A stretch of DNA of 64,000 bases from Cepaea nemoralis (GCA_014155875.1 JACEFZ010017398.1:212501-276500), one strand, 5' to 3'; positions 24,947-35,945 are shown, numbered from the stretch's first letter. Numbers and translations are program-made. The notes: a model not told the origin generated them from the sequence alone.

Positions 24947-25889
24947 GTTGACCGCTTTCCCAGTCTCAGCCCAGCCCGCCACAAACTAGCATTTGCACTA
25001 GTGATTAAGGGAGTGATTGTGATTCAGTAATACTGTTGAACTTGTATACAAGGAAACTAAGCTTGCATGAGGTTGCCTGCAGTGTGAAAGGTCCAATTGA
25101 ATGTTTTGGTACGCATGGGAGCAAATGATTACTACACCATGCCAAGAATATAGCGTCACATGTACATGAATGTATACACTGCATTCGCAAATGTAAAACT
25201 AAACAAATTCCAATCTGTTTACACGCTTTGTCTTTATCCCTCCCTCTTCTCTCCGCCTCTCCAGCTCTCTCTCCCTCCCTCTTTGTTGACCGCTTTCCCG
25301 GTCTCAGCCCAGCCCGCCACAAACAAATCCTTCGCACTTGCGATTAAAGTGAGTGCTGTGATTCAGCAATAATATTGAATTCGCTTACAGGAAACTAAGC
25401 TTGCATGAGGCTGCCTGCAGTGTGAAAGCCCCAATTAAATGGTTTGGTATGCATGGGGGGGGGGGGGGGGGACGAACGCATGGTGTGTGAAAGGATTATA
25501 AGTGTGTGAGAATGATGGGTTTAGAGTGAATGAGGGAAAGAAATCATCACCACACCATAGTCGTTGTCGTCTCCATCATCGTTATCACCACTATTATCAT
25601 CACCATCTCCATCAATCACGTAAGAATGGGATGACTGGAAGCTTATGCCAAATCACACGTTCCCATTTCGTCATGTTGTCTTAGTTTAATTTATTGCTCA
25701 TATTTTATGCATATTATGTGAATATAATTTGTAGTTTCGATGATTGAAACGCATTTGTACACCAATTCGACACACAAACGCACTGTTAAACAGACCTACA
25801 CAAATACCATACACGCAGCACGCCTTTTAAAATACTAACAATACAATTGCAACTTCTTTAACACTCAATAAACGATTTTTAAAAAAAAA
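24511..25889 (+). other. 3' UTR of LINE T1 with internal duplication
   Basis: It is homologous to 31366-32479 and 37672-38813 on the minus strand. A (CT)n tract (24878-24942) sits at the same place as in the other copies. A block of CAGCCCAGCCCGCCACAAAC...AGGAAACTAAGCTTGCATG occurs twice, at about 24950-25110 and 25285-25450, a direct duplication not seen in the sister copies. The tail has AATAAA and an A-run at 25880-25889. Confidence 0.75.
24878..24942 (+). repeat. (CT)n microsatellite in LINE 3' UTR
   Basis: About 30 CT units. The corresponding tracts in sister LINE copies are the (GA)n runs at 32109-32179 and 38473-38563 on the + strand. Confidence 0.95.
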
Positions 25890-25969
25890 GATTGCCCTAT
25901 TTTTTTTTATTGGGATGAAGATTGTTTTCTTCCAATCTGTTCGACATATTTCCAGGAACGGGAACGGGA

Positions 25970-26290
25970 GCTTATCTGGGCGAAGCCGGGCCGGGTCGTC
26001 TTTTTTGGGGGGAACGGGAGCAGGGGCCGAATATGAATTAAATGAGACGCCCCCTGCCAGGAGTGGGCGAAGCCGGGCCGGGTCGTCTTTTTTGGGGAAC
26101 GGGAACGGGAGCAGGGGCCGAATATGAATTACATTAGATGCTCCCCGCCAGGGGCTGGGCAAAGCCAGGCCGGGTCCTATGGATGGATGGATGGACAGCC
26201 GGGCCGGGTTGTCAGACAGACAGACAGACATAGAGATAGATAGACAGATAGATAGATCCCCGCCAGGGTCTGGGCGAAGTCGGGCCGATC
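25970..26290 (+). repeat. GC-rich roughly 90-bp tandem repeat
   Basis: Three to four degraded copies of GGGCGAAGCCGGGCCGGGTC + GTCTTTTTTGGGG + CAGGGGCCGAATATGAATTA + CCCGCCAGGG start near 25978, 26064 and 26157. Between 26180 and 26260 there are GATG, CAGA and GATA tetranucleotide runs. It is much more GC-rich than its surroundings. Confidence 0.75.
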
Positions 26291-27039
26291 AGCTAGTAAT
26301 TTAAATAAAAATAATCGTAGCCCGGGAAGGTTAACCGGTCTACAAATGCCTGAAGAAGTCGGGTGTGTCGGTCGAACGGTGCAAATATTGCAACTCTAAA
26401 AAGGTCGCTCAAAATTCGACAGGGTCGACTTAATTGGACCGGGTTGTATCCCATATGGCTCGGTCTCTTTCTGCAGCGCGGAAAGCGTCGCGCGAAGCAC
26501 GAGCTCCGTAGCTCTAGCGACGACCCACAGGAGTCTCCGAAATATTTCACTCGTGAACCGAAGGACGCGGCCATAACAGACTAACAGTATACCACAACAA
26601 GCAATGATGTACAGACCAGAGGGAAGCAGAGGAAGAGGCCGACCACGTAAACGATGGACGCAGGGAATAACAGTCCATGGAAATCTCGATACGTGAAGCC
26701 CATAAGCGGGCACTTTCCCGCTGTTTATACTTCACCCCGACAAGATACAAGGTACAAGAGGAACGAGATGAGATTGTTTTAGTTTAGTCGTTCTCCTTGT
26801 TTCTTCTGTTCCATATACTCATGCCTTCATCTTCGTTCCTCTTTCGAGTGAAGTACGTCACACAAAGTTATGCACCTCAAAGGTCAGTCTGTCCAACTTC
26901 TGCATGCATTTGTATAAGATTTATTTTCCCTAGTCAGGTTGCATTCAAGGTCACGGGCTGTATCTACCCGTGTGTAGGCTTTCTTTCCTAACAATTTTGC
27001 CAGGGTGGCATGCTCTTTACGATTTCTAACTCGTGGGAT
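26291..27039 (+). other. Intergenic with a LINE C-terminal scrap
   Basis: At 26610-26690 the frame PEGSRGRGRPRKRWTQGI resembles the end of RTE/jockey-type ORF2 proteins. A GC-rich block at 26400-26580 has no recognised identity. Nothing else is supported. Confidence 0.4.
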
Positions 27040-27246
27040 GTTTAATGTGCGCAACTTGTACAGCGGTGACCGATTTGGCAACAGAACGTGTCGTGCTGGT
27101 TTTAACGTGCGGGCATGGGAGCCGGTTGTTCAGAAAGCAATGGTAAACTACTGAACGTAAAACTTGCCAAGACATAAACAAAGGCAGTAAAATGCTGGTG
27201 CTGACTGCAACGTCATGTAAAAGGATATGCAACTAAAAAAAAAAAG
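27040..27246 (+). mobile_element. SINE-1 copy, plus orientation
   Basis: It has a degraded head, then GAGCCGGTTGTTCAGAAAGC, AATGGTAAACTACTGAACGT, AAAATGCTGGTGCTGACTGC and a 3' end GGATATGCAACTAAAAAAAA. Confidence 0.75.
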
Positions 27247-27317
27247 AAACTTGTACATGGAGCCTCCTGTTTTCCGCCCTTTTACGAGACAACTAAGTGT
27301 TTGATGCCCATCTCCCT

Positions 27318-27555
27318 GGCTAAGGAGTTAAGACATTATTCGTAATCCTGTATATCCACGTGGGAGAAAACAGCAGCTGCGAGAATCGGCAGCGGTTCAC
27401 GCCTAGCTGGTAACTTATGGGGGTATGTGAGCCAGTCATTCAGAAAGCAATGGCAAATTACTGAACGTAAGACTTACCTGGTACATCAACAACAGTTGAA
27501 AAATGCTGGTGTTGACTGCAACGTTCTGTAAAGGATATGCAACATTTAACAAAAA
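27318..27555 (+). mobile_element. SINE-1 copy, plus orientation
   Basis: The block order is the same as in the preceding copy: CTCCCTGGCTAAGGAGTTAAG head, GAGCCAGTCATTCAGAAAGC, AATGGCAAATTACTGAACGT, AAAATGCTGGTGTTGACTGC and end GTAAAGGATATGCAACA. Two copies lie in tandem orientation 70 bp apart. Confidence 0.75.
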
Positions 27556-27783
27556 GTGTTTGACCTCACTACACAGGAGATCAGGGGGATGTGTAATATC
27601 ATTATATGATCTTTGAAAAAAAAAAATTGTAATCCTGTTCTGGGGACGAACCTTTTACCTTATGAGACAGTGATCTCTGTCACGGCTCCCCACTAATAGT
27701 CTATAGTTTTTGTATAAATACACCATCAACCCTAATAGTTCAATAGTTCCCCTAATAATACAGCACCAACTCTAATAATTATC

Positions 27784-28240
27784 ATTGAATGTAAGAAAGA
27801 GAGCGCTGCAGCGCTATATAGAACCTGTATTGCTGTATGGCAGTGAATCTTTGAATGTAAATGAACAAATTAGAAAGAATTTGGAAGCAACAGAGATGTG
27901 GTTCCTAACATGAATGTTGCGAATTTTTTGGACTGCCAAAGTAACTAAACTAACGATTGCCTGAAAGAGGCTAATGAAACTAGAACATTATATACCCCAA
28001 TAAGAAAGAGACAAACAGATTTCTTCGGTCATGTGATGAGAAGAGAACACATTGGAGAACATCACGACGCCTGGATAGATCGAGGGGAAGAGAGACAGAG
28101 GTCGACAAAGAGAAATGATGCTGGATTGACTGAGACGGTGGCATGGAGGAATATCATCAGCAGAGCTGATCCAGAACACCAAAGACCGAGATCTGTGGAG
28201 ATTCATGAACACCTACGCCAGCTGGCATGGCACTTGATGG
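27784..28240 (+). pseudogene. RTE LINE 3' fragment
   Basis: It matches the RTE element at 16.76-17.2 kb: the NVRKRALQRYIEPVLLYGSE equivalent, NEQIRKNLEATEMW, a frameshifted FFGHVMRREH, then ETVAWRNIISRADPEHQRPR and the HLRQLAWHL tail. It is broken by indels. Confidence 0.75.
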
Positions 28241-28436
28241 TGATTATGGTAATTTTTGGACAAGTGCTGCAATTCAAACATCTAGGCACATGGATAGCAT
28301 CAGATGGAAGATGCATCACAAATATAAAGAACAGAATGGGACAATGAGAGATGTGGTTTTATAGAAGATTGCTGCAAATTAATTGGACAGCCAAAATTAG
28401 CAATCTGGACATTTTGAAGTGTGTTGTTTGTCCATC
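28241..28436 (+). pseudogene. Second RTE scrap
   Basis: FKHLGTWIASDGRCITNIKN + RMGQ at 28270-28345 is the RT-connected YLGALITSDGRC motif, followed by a WFYRRLLQINWTAKI-like piece. It is a separate short fragment of the same clade joined to the previous one. Confidence 0.6.
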
Positions 28437-30392
28437 ATGAATGATGATGACCATTCATTTCATCCAGTGGGGTTGAAAGTATGGAGCCGTGGGTTCTAAG
28501 ATGGCTGATAAGGCCTATTTTGGCTCGAAATGTTCTTTGACAATGTGGACAAAGAATGCTTGACGTTTCTGGAGGAGGATTTCCTGCAGTGGTCTTTCTG
28601 TCCTGCCTTTTCTTTACAGCTCTTGCAGTCCTGGTTGCCTCACACATGACTGCACCCTTGTGTAATGATGCACGCCACGAATTTCGGTCTCTGGCTGCAG
28701 TCTCCCAGGTGTCATGATGAATTTCAAAAGCATTCAGAGAGATTTTCAGAGTGTCTTTAAAGCGTTTCCTCTGGCCGCCTTGGGAGCGTTACCACAACGC
28801 AGTTCGCTGTAAAAAAATTCGTTTAGGGAGCCTGTGATCTGGCATGCGAGTCAAGTGACCAGCCCAGCGAATCTGATTCTTCATCAGTAGAGTGTGGATA
28901 TTGAGCATGGACGCTCTTTCTATGACTTCAGTGTCTGGGATCTTGTCTTGCCATTTAATCTTCAGTAGCTTCCTTAGGCAGACTGTGTGGAAGTGGTTTA
29001 ATTTCCTAGCGTGTCGCTGATAAACAGTCCAGGTTTCACAAGCATATAGCAGTGTGGATAATACAACTGCTTTGTAGACTTTTAGCTTTGTTTTCAGGCT
29101 TATTCCAGTTCTGTCCCATACATTCTAGTACAGTCTGCCAAAGGTCACACTGGCCTTGGAGATTCTTGCATTCACTTCGTCATCAATTGTGGCAGCTTGT
29201 GACACAGTGCTGCCAAGATAGGTGAATTTGTCCACAACACTTAATCTATGACCATTCACTTTGATATTCGGCGCAGTGTGATTATTCCCTGGAGCTGGCT
29301 GGTACATAACTACAGTCTTCTTCAAGTTGATATTGAGCCCAAAGTTAGCACAGGTATGTGAGAAAGCTGTGACATTATGTTGCATGTCCGCCTCTGAGAT
29401 GGCGTATAGAGCGCAATCATCAGCAAACAGGAGCTCTCTGCCGTTGTCGCTGTTAATTTTGGTTTTAACTTTCAGCCTTCTGAGATTGAATAACTTTCCA
29501 TCCATACGGTAGTTGATGTCTATTCCAATGTCGTCGTTCTCGAAGGCATTCATCAACATGGCTGAAAACATGAGACTGAACAGTGTTGGTGCCAGGACAC
29601 ATCCTTGCTTCACTCCATTGGTGACAGGAAAGGGTTCAGACAGTTCACCATTTTCCTGTACTCTTGCCTGCATACCATCAGGAAATAGCCGCACTATTTG
29701 GACAAACTTTCGTGGTCAGCCATATTTTGCCGTGATCTTCCACAGTCCTTCTCTGCTGACTGTATCAACAGCCTTGGTAAGGTTAATGAAAGTGGAGAAC
29801 ATTTCGCAGTTCTGTTCCTGACATTTCTCTTGCAGTGCCTTGCAGCGAAAATCATGTCAACAGTTCCACGTTCTTTTCTGAAGCCACATTGACTCTCAGG
29901 AAGAAGACCTTGATCGAGATGGGCCGTGAGGCGATTGAGAAGAATTCTGGCGAGTATCTTCCCTGCAATTGAAAGCAAGGAGATACCTCGGTGGTTGTCA
30001 CAGGATTGGCGGTTTCCTTTACGTTTCTAAAGATGGACTATTGACGCATCCTTGAAATCTTGTGGCATGGTCTCGTTCACCCATATGTTTGTAAAGACTT
30101 GGTGAAGCTGCTCTGTTAGGACCGGCCCACCTGCCTTGTATATCTCTGCTGGGATGGAGTCAGGACCAGGTGCCTTGCCGCTGGAGAGTTGCTGGATGGC
30201 TTTGTTTACTTCCACTATGGTTGACAGATCATCAAGTGTCTCATTGGTGGGAACTTGGGGAAGGCAGTTGATGGTTTCATCATCGAAGAAGGAAGTTGCA
30301 TTTAAGATGTTGCTGAAATGCTCTGCCCAGCATTGAAGGATTTCTTTCTTATCGGTGACCAATGTTCCCCCATCTGCACTGAGGAGGGGAGC
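28437..30392 (-). mobile_element. RTE-type LINE with C-terminal C2H2 finger, 5'-truncated, minus strand
   Basis: Reading on the minus strand from 30392, the order is VTDKKEILQCWAEHFSNIL, KAPGPDSIPAEIYK, AGKILARILLNRL, CGFRKERGTVDMIFAARHC, NGVKQGCVLAPTLFSLMFSA, LLFADDCALY, FTYLGSTVSQAATIDDEV, VLSTLLYACETWTVY, RWAGHLTRMPDHRLPKRIF, then a C2H2-like CPHCQRTFRAKIGLISHLRT + H at about 28480-28550. It ends at a TGA/(ATG)n-like tail. The 5' end (endonuclease) is absent; the break at about 30392 abuts unrelated sequence. Confidence 0.85.
28438..30390 (-). pseudogene. RTE reverse transcriptase with zinc-finger tail, broken
   Basis: The catalytic pair is FADD rather than YADD, as in some RTE relatives. 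Breaks seen are a frame change near 29690-29700 and another near 29980-30030, a TAG at about 29127 (after ASVTFGRLY) and a TAA near 28795 (after LQRTALW). The finger Cys-X2-Cys...His-X3-His is intact. The finger could assist target DNA binding; that role is inferred. Confidence 0.8.
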
Positions 30393-30438
30393 TATGAGTA
30401 GTAAAGTACGTTGTATTCACACCCCAAATATGGTGCAA

Positions 30439-30456
30439 TACGTCATCGATGACGTA
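30439..30456. other. 18-bp perfect palindrome with CRE-like core
   Basis: TACGTCATCGATGACGTA reads identically on both strands and contains two TGACG half-sites. It lies between the truncated LINE and SINE-2. Its function is unknown. Confidence 0.5.
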
Positions 30457-30497
30457 GTTGTTTTTTTTAACTATACGAAGGGTATAGCACCAGATTG

Positions 30498-30900
30498 GGG
30501 GGCTGCGTGGTCTCGAGGTAAGGTGTCCGCCTCGAGTGCTGGAGGTTCCGGGTTCAGGCCCCGGTGAGGACCAGGATTTATTTAAAAAATCCACCGGGAC
30601 TTCCAGTAATTTCCCCTGGTCTCTGGGTAGTGAGATCGGAAGCCCGTGTGTATTGTTGCGCACGTAAAAAATCCCTTGGCAGTTGGAAATCGAAAAAGAG
30701 TAGCCTAACGGCGCTGCCCGGGCAAAATTTCGAGTTAAAAATCTACCCAAAGTATTCCAGGATCCTCGGCGGTACTACGGAGTTCGTGCACAGAGCTGAG
30801 TTTCTCCAGACTCAGGTTTGGGTTAGGAGGAGAACGGAGCACTTATGGGTTGCACCCGTGTGCCGTGATGTTGATCCATAAACTAAACTAAACTAAACTA
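30498..30900 (+). mobile_element. SINE-2: tRNA-headed SINE with (CTAAA)n tail and 12-bp target duplication
   Basis: The direct repeats AGCACCAGATTG at 30486-30497 and 30901-30912 bound a 403-bp insert. The head has a pol III A-box-like TGGTCTCGAGGTAAGGTG near 30509-30526 and a B-box-like GGTTCCGGGTTCAGGCC near 30544-30560. The central part contains GCGCACGTAAAAAATCCCTT and GAAATCGAAAAAGAGTAG, reminiscent of conserved central domains in mollusc SINEs (inference). The 3' end is (ACTAA)n at 30880-30900. It is unrelated in sequence to SINE-1. Confidence 0.88.
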
Positions 30901-30912
30901 AGCACCAGATTG

Positions 30913-31145
30913 AAAACGGATCCTTTTCGGACCTCATTTTTCAAAAAATTGGCGGGTATTTCCTTGGGTCACGTGATGACTACTTCCGGACAGGTACCTC
31001 CGCCGGCCGCCTCCGCTTCCCCCGATCGCTTTCGAGCCCGTTCAAAGACAGCGAGGCAAGCCCCGTGCATGTGGAATACTTATATAGATAAGTAGACCAA
31101 CTAGTCACCGGGCATCTGGGTCGAGTCCTAGTGTGTGGGTATGCG

Positions 31146-31215
<70 letters not shown>

Positions 31216-31365
31216 AGTACGCCGATGTGTGAGGGGCGCGATGGAATAGGCCCCTACCTCGGATATTATCCTTTGCCCTCCGCTGAGGAGGGCCATCAAA
31301 TTTCTCATTGAAATGTGAATAAATGATGGTCAAGTGAGGTCTTTGGATAGACCAAAAGGAGTATT
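30913..31365 (+). other. Intergenic with GT microsatellite
   Basis: It contains (GT)n at 31148-31214. A 22-bp piece GCGAGGCAAGCCCCGTGCAT at about 31050-31071 matches the core of the 158-bp arrays at 44.2 and 58.6 kb. An AATAAA lies at about 31319. No coding region is recognised. Confidence 0.55.
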
Positions 31366-32108
31366 TTTTTTAAATTAACGTTTATTTCATACAAAGCAAT
31401 GTATATTTACAAGGTGAAATGCGTGTTTCTTTGTTTGTGTATATTACAGAGCGTTGCCGTTTGTTAGTGTTATGTCACATGCGTTAATGAAACAAAAACA
31501 TACATATACAGTTATGATAATGACGTACGCTTTCAGTCATCCCATTCTAACGTGATTGATGGTAATGGTGATGATAATGGTGATGATAATGATGACGGAG
31601 ACAACAACGACTATGATGTGGTGATGATTCCTTCCCCTCGTTCACTCTAAACCCATCATTCTCACACGCTTATAAACCTTCAACACACCACGCGTTCTCT
31701 TCCACACCGACAATATATACATTAAATGAAATGTTGGTGTCAAGGTCGAAACGGCAAAAGCCGCCCTTCGCTTTACACTGCAGGCAGCCTCATGTAAGCT
31801 TAGTTTCCTGTAAGTGAATTCAATATTATTGCTGAATGACAGCCCTCGACTTAATCGCAAGTGCCCAGGATTTGCTTGTGGTGGGCTGGGTTGGGACCGG
31901 GAAAGCGGTCAACAAAGAGGGAGGGAGAGAGAGGGAGCTGGGGAGGGGGAGAGGAGGGGGAGGGATAAAGAGAGAGCGCGTAAACAGATTGTAATTTGTT
32001 AAATTGTCCATTTGCGAATACAGCGTATACATAAATATCCCGTTTATTATGTACAAAAGCAGGCTTTTACATTGCGAATACAGCGTATAGTCATTCATGT
32101 TTGGGGGG

Positions 32109-32181
<73 letters not shown>

Positions 32182-32479
32182 TAAAGAGAATGGAATTTAT
32201 TAGGTTCACTAAAGAGTTTACCTGAGCTGTTCCGACCGAGGTCAACCGTCGGTCGACAAGACCACTGACTCACAAAGGCCACCGTCCCATTGTTCTGTCT
32301 AGGTTGGGCCCCGAGACTCAGTAACAAAGAAGGGACATTTATTCAGTTATTTGGCGCTTTGTTCCCCAATGATTGGGCTTAGTGGTACACATGCGGAGTA
32401 TAGAAATATACTGTGAGAGTGTGTGTTTGAACATGTATGTTATGTAGTGTGAAACTTGATGGGGGTGGCTCTTAGTTTA
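31366..32479 (-). other. 3' UTR of LINE copy A
   Basis: It contains the (GA)n (+ strand) tract at 32109-32179, an internal purine-rich segment (31915-31980), (ATC)-type short repeats at 31560-31620 and an AATAAA near the end. The same layout recurs in copies B and C and, more diverged, in T1 and T5. Confidence 0.75.
32109..32179 (+). repeat. (GA)n microsatellite in LINE copy A 3' UTR
   Basis: About 35 GA units preceded by a short G-run. Confidence 0.95.
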
Positions 32480-35400
32480 TTAGTCTGCGAATAGCTGGGC
32501 GATTTTCTGTTGAAAAATCTTTGCTAGTGTGTGTGGTTGTATTGTTTTGTGATTGTGGGTGGCCGAGTTTCTACTCGACCATATTACGTTTCTATACTCC
32601 GCCAGTGCAATAAGAAGTTTAGTGTGTTTGTCTTTTGTGGCTGTGGGTATTGTATTTAGGAAAATGGCTTTATAAGCGTCAGTTTTCTTGTTTGTGTGTG
32701 TTTCTATTAATTGTTGCAGTGCAGTCTTAGTGGCTGTGATTGTTGGGCATTCATAGAAGAGATGGTCCTCTGTTTCCTGAATATTTTGTCTGCATAATTT
32801 GCATGGGGCTATTTGCTTGGATGTTTGTGCAGCTCTCTCTGTTGTCGGGGTCATATTATAAATTAGCCTGTATGTTATTTCTTTGGATTTTGATGTGATA
32901 TGTTTGTTGTGTAAGTTAGTGAAGGTGCAGCTGTAGTCTTTCATGTGATATTTGTATCCTCTTTTGATTCTCAGGTGTAGTGGTGGGGCTTGTTGTTGTA
33001 CTAAATATTTGTATATCTGCTTGGTTGTCTGTTGTATTAAGTGTTCATTACCTTGAATTGCTTGCATACATGTTCTGTAGAAGTGCGGTAGTGTGCCGTA
33101 ATAGTGCGGTGTTGTTTTGTCTATTTTCTTAATTCTGTGTAATCTAATTGCAATATAGTATAATGCTAGCGAGTGTTGATCTGGATGATTGATGATGCGT
33201 CCTATGTGGTTGATTCTTAATGCTTGTATTTTTGTGTTAAGGTCCTGTAGTGCTACCCCCCCCCCCCTCTAGTCTTCTCTTGTATTAAAGTCTTGTGCTT
33301 TATACTGTGGATTGTGTTTTTGAAGATGAATTGTCTGATGTGTTTGTTTATGTCTGTGATTGTTTGTTTTGGGGGGTCTAACACTGTGGCTAAATATAGT
33401 ATTTTAGGAAAGATGAAGGTGTTAACAATAGTGCTTCGTACAAAAATAGTTGATGTCTTGTATTTGAACCTATGTAGTATGTCTATAATTTGTTTTGTCA
33501 GTGATTGCCATGTTCCTGTGTGTGTTTTTCTGGGATTGGATGGAAAAGTGATCCCATAAATCTTCATGTTATCTGTGACTGTTAGATCCGGGGGGAAATC
33601 TGCTTTATTCTTCCACTTCCCCAGACCCATTATTTTAGACTTCTGTATGTTTATTTTGGCCCCACTTCCTTCACCAAACTGTCTGAAGGTGTGAAGTATG
33701 TTCGTTATGGAAGTGTTGGTTGTAGGGAAGAAAGCGGTGTCATCTGCATAAGCAATTAATTTCCGCTCTCCAGACCCTTGTATAAATGTACCTTTAATGT
33801 TAGTGTCCTGTCTAATTGCTTCTAAGAGTGGTTCTAGTGTTAGTACATATAGGACTGGTGATAGTGGACACCCTTGTCTGACAGATCTATTGATTCTGAA
33901 ACTGCCAGTGAGTGAATGATTCACCAGTACCTTACTTTCAGGATTTTTATACAATATTTCTATCCACTGTCTATAGTACTGTCCTTTGTTACAGTGTGCT
34001 AGTGTTTTGTGTAAGTATGAGTGTGAGATTCTGTCAAAGGCCTTCTCCTGGTCTAAAGATAAGAGAGAGGATTGACAGTCTTTCTGGTGGGTGTATGTAA
34101 TGAAATCCCTAATGAAGTGTGTATGTTGGTGTATGTTTCTGTGTTGAATACTGCACTGTTGGTCTGGGTGGATGAGTGATGGCATGAAGTTTTTAATTTT
34201 GTTTGCAAGTGATTTTGCTAGAATTTTGTAGTCTGTGTTTAATAAGGAGATGTGTCTATAGTTTTTCAGCTGTGTTTTGTCTGTGTTGTCTTTAGGTATG
34301 AGTGTTATATATGACATATTGCAAGTGTTTGGGAGTTCTTGTTTGTTAAAAGCTTCTTGGTAGACTTTTAGAAGGAAATTGCCTAGGATAGGAAAGAAGT
34401 GTTGGTAGAATTCTACTGTGAGTCCATCTGGTCCTGGTGTTTTGTCTTTTTGCATTTGATTGAGTGCATGTGTTATGTCTGCTAATGTAAGCTCTGTGTC
34501 TAGTGTGTCTTTAACTGTGTCTGACAATTTTTTTGTGTATTTTAGGAACCTATTTTGTGTTTGTGTGTTGGCGGGTTCTGCTGTATATAGGTCAGTGTAG
34601 TACTGTTGGAATGTTTCTAGTATATGTACTGTCTCTGTTTGTGTGTTTCCTTGCATGTCTGTTATTGCTCCTATTTGTCTGTTGCGTTGAATGTTTTGCT
34701 CTAATGCAAGGTGCTGTCTATTGGGACTTTCTTCTGATATGTTAGTAAGTTTAGTTCGAAGGAGTGCACCACGGAATGTGTGTTGCTGGTGTTGTTCTAA
34801 TTGTGATTCTAGTGTGTTTAGGTGTGGTGCATTCCTGTCAGTCTGTTTTGTGAGTTGTATTGCTGTCTGTATGATATGTTCTTGTTGTAGTCTGTCTTTA
34901 TGTATGATGGATGCTAACTGTTGTGTTCTATACCGTATTGTATTCCTTAGTAAATCCCAAATTTGTGTTATGTTGTCCGTGGGTGTATTATTAGTGTATG
35001 TTAGAATAAGTTGTGTCACATGTTGTAAATAGCCTGTATTTTGGAGTAAGGAGTTATTGAACTTCCAATGTGAGTGTTCTTTTTGATGGCCTTGTGTTTG
35101 TAGTGTCTGTAGTGATATGTGTTAGTACTGCTTTGTGATCTGTGTATTGTAATGTCTCTTGTAGATGTTTTGTGTGTATTATTTGGTGTGTTGAAGGTGT
35201 GTATACTCTATCTAATCTGGCTGATCTATTGTAAGCCCTATTGTTGTGTGTTGTTGCAATGTTATTAGGGTGTCTGTATCGGAAAGCGTCTATTAAATTG
35301 TGTGTGTCTAGGGTATTCTTTAGTATATCCAGTTGATGTATTCCATTTCTGTCATTTCTCCTTAATTGTGTCTTGGTTCCTGCTTTGCCTGCCCCTACGA

Positions 35401-35863
35401 TATCCAAATCTGAGAGTACAAAATTGAAATCCCCTGCAAGGATAACATTTTGCCCTCTGTATGTTTGTATAAGTAAGGTGTCTAATTCTTGGTAAAAATT
35501 TGGTTGATGATTGTAATTTGGTGGTGCATGTATGTTCACTATGGTGTATGCATGTATACTGTTTTCTACCTGTATTATGGAGATTCGTCCATGGTTATCC
35601 GTGTGTGTTTTAATTATGTCCCACCTGTCTGATGTTTGCAGAATAGCTGTTCCTGACCCAATTTTGTGTGTGCCTAAACTAAAGCATGAATGTCTGAGGC
35701 CTAGCTGTGTGGTGATATGTTGTGCGAATGTTTTTGAACATATATTTGTTTCTTGTAGTAGTAGAAAATCTGGTTTGTGCTTGTTTATTAGTGTGATAAT
35801 ATGTTGTAATTTTGTACGTATACCACAAATGTTTAAAGTAATAATAACTAAATCACTAGTCAT
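32480..35863 (-). pseudogene. Tx1-like ORF2 of copy A (endonuclease-RT), two frame breaks
   Basis: The endonuclease part (35863-35054) has LNICGIR, LLLQETN, LAGDFNFVLSDLD and YTDHKAVLTH. The RT part (35019-33253) has KTPGPDGLTVEFYQHF, LLSLDQEKAFDRISHSYL, SVRQGCPLSPVLYVLTLEPL and LIAYADDTAFFPT. The C-terminal part (33067-32480) has the zinc-type CKLCRQNIQETEDHLFYEC and ends LFAD. Frame breaks are at about 35055-35070 and at a C-run near 33257-33269. Otherwise it is open and close to copy C. Confidence 0.86.
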
Positions 35864-35945
35864 TATAATTTAAGTAAAATCAAATGAATGAGATATAATA
35901 AGTGTATAGAATCACACGCAAAATTATTATCCGTGATGAGTACAT

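Larger units (their letters stand above)
20158..25889 (+). mobile_element. L1/Tx1-like LINE copy T1, 5'-truncated in ORF1
   Basis: This is a two-ORF non-LTR retrotransposon. It begins inside ORF1, runs through an APE-type endonuclease and RT (ORF2), has a long 3' UTR with a (CT)n tract, and ends with AATAAAC...TTTTTAAAAAAAAA at about 25859-25889. It is interrupted by a SINE-1 copy (24137-24385) and carries a microsatellite expansion in ORF2 at 23867-23900. Clade placement rests on RT motifs (KTP.PDGLTVE, YRPISLLN, YADD) and the CCHC ORF1. Confidence 0.88.

Noticed and set aside
24587..25030. Frames with (RE)n, (LS)n or (SL)n runs around the CT tract
   Set aside because: These are translations of (CT)n in a LINE 3' UTR on both strands. 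The same effect occurs at 31826-32327, 38347-38664 and 44601-45014.
33293..35873. Plus-strand frames (SVCFVSCIAV, FVCWRVLLYIG) across the LINE copies
   Set aside because: These are antisense shadows of ORF2 on the minus strand; equivalent shadows appear over every Tx1-like copy in the window.
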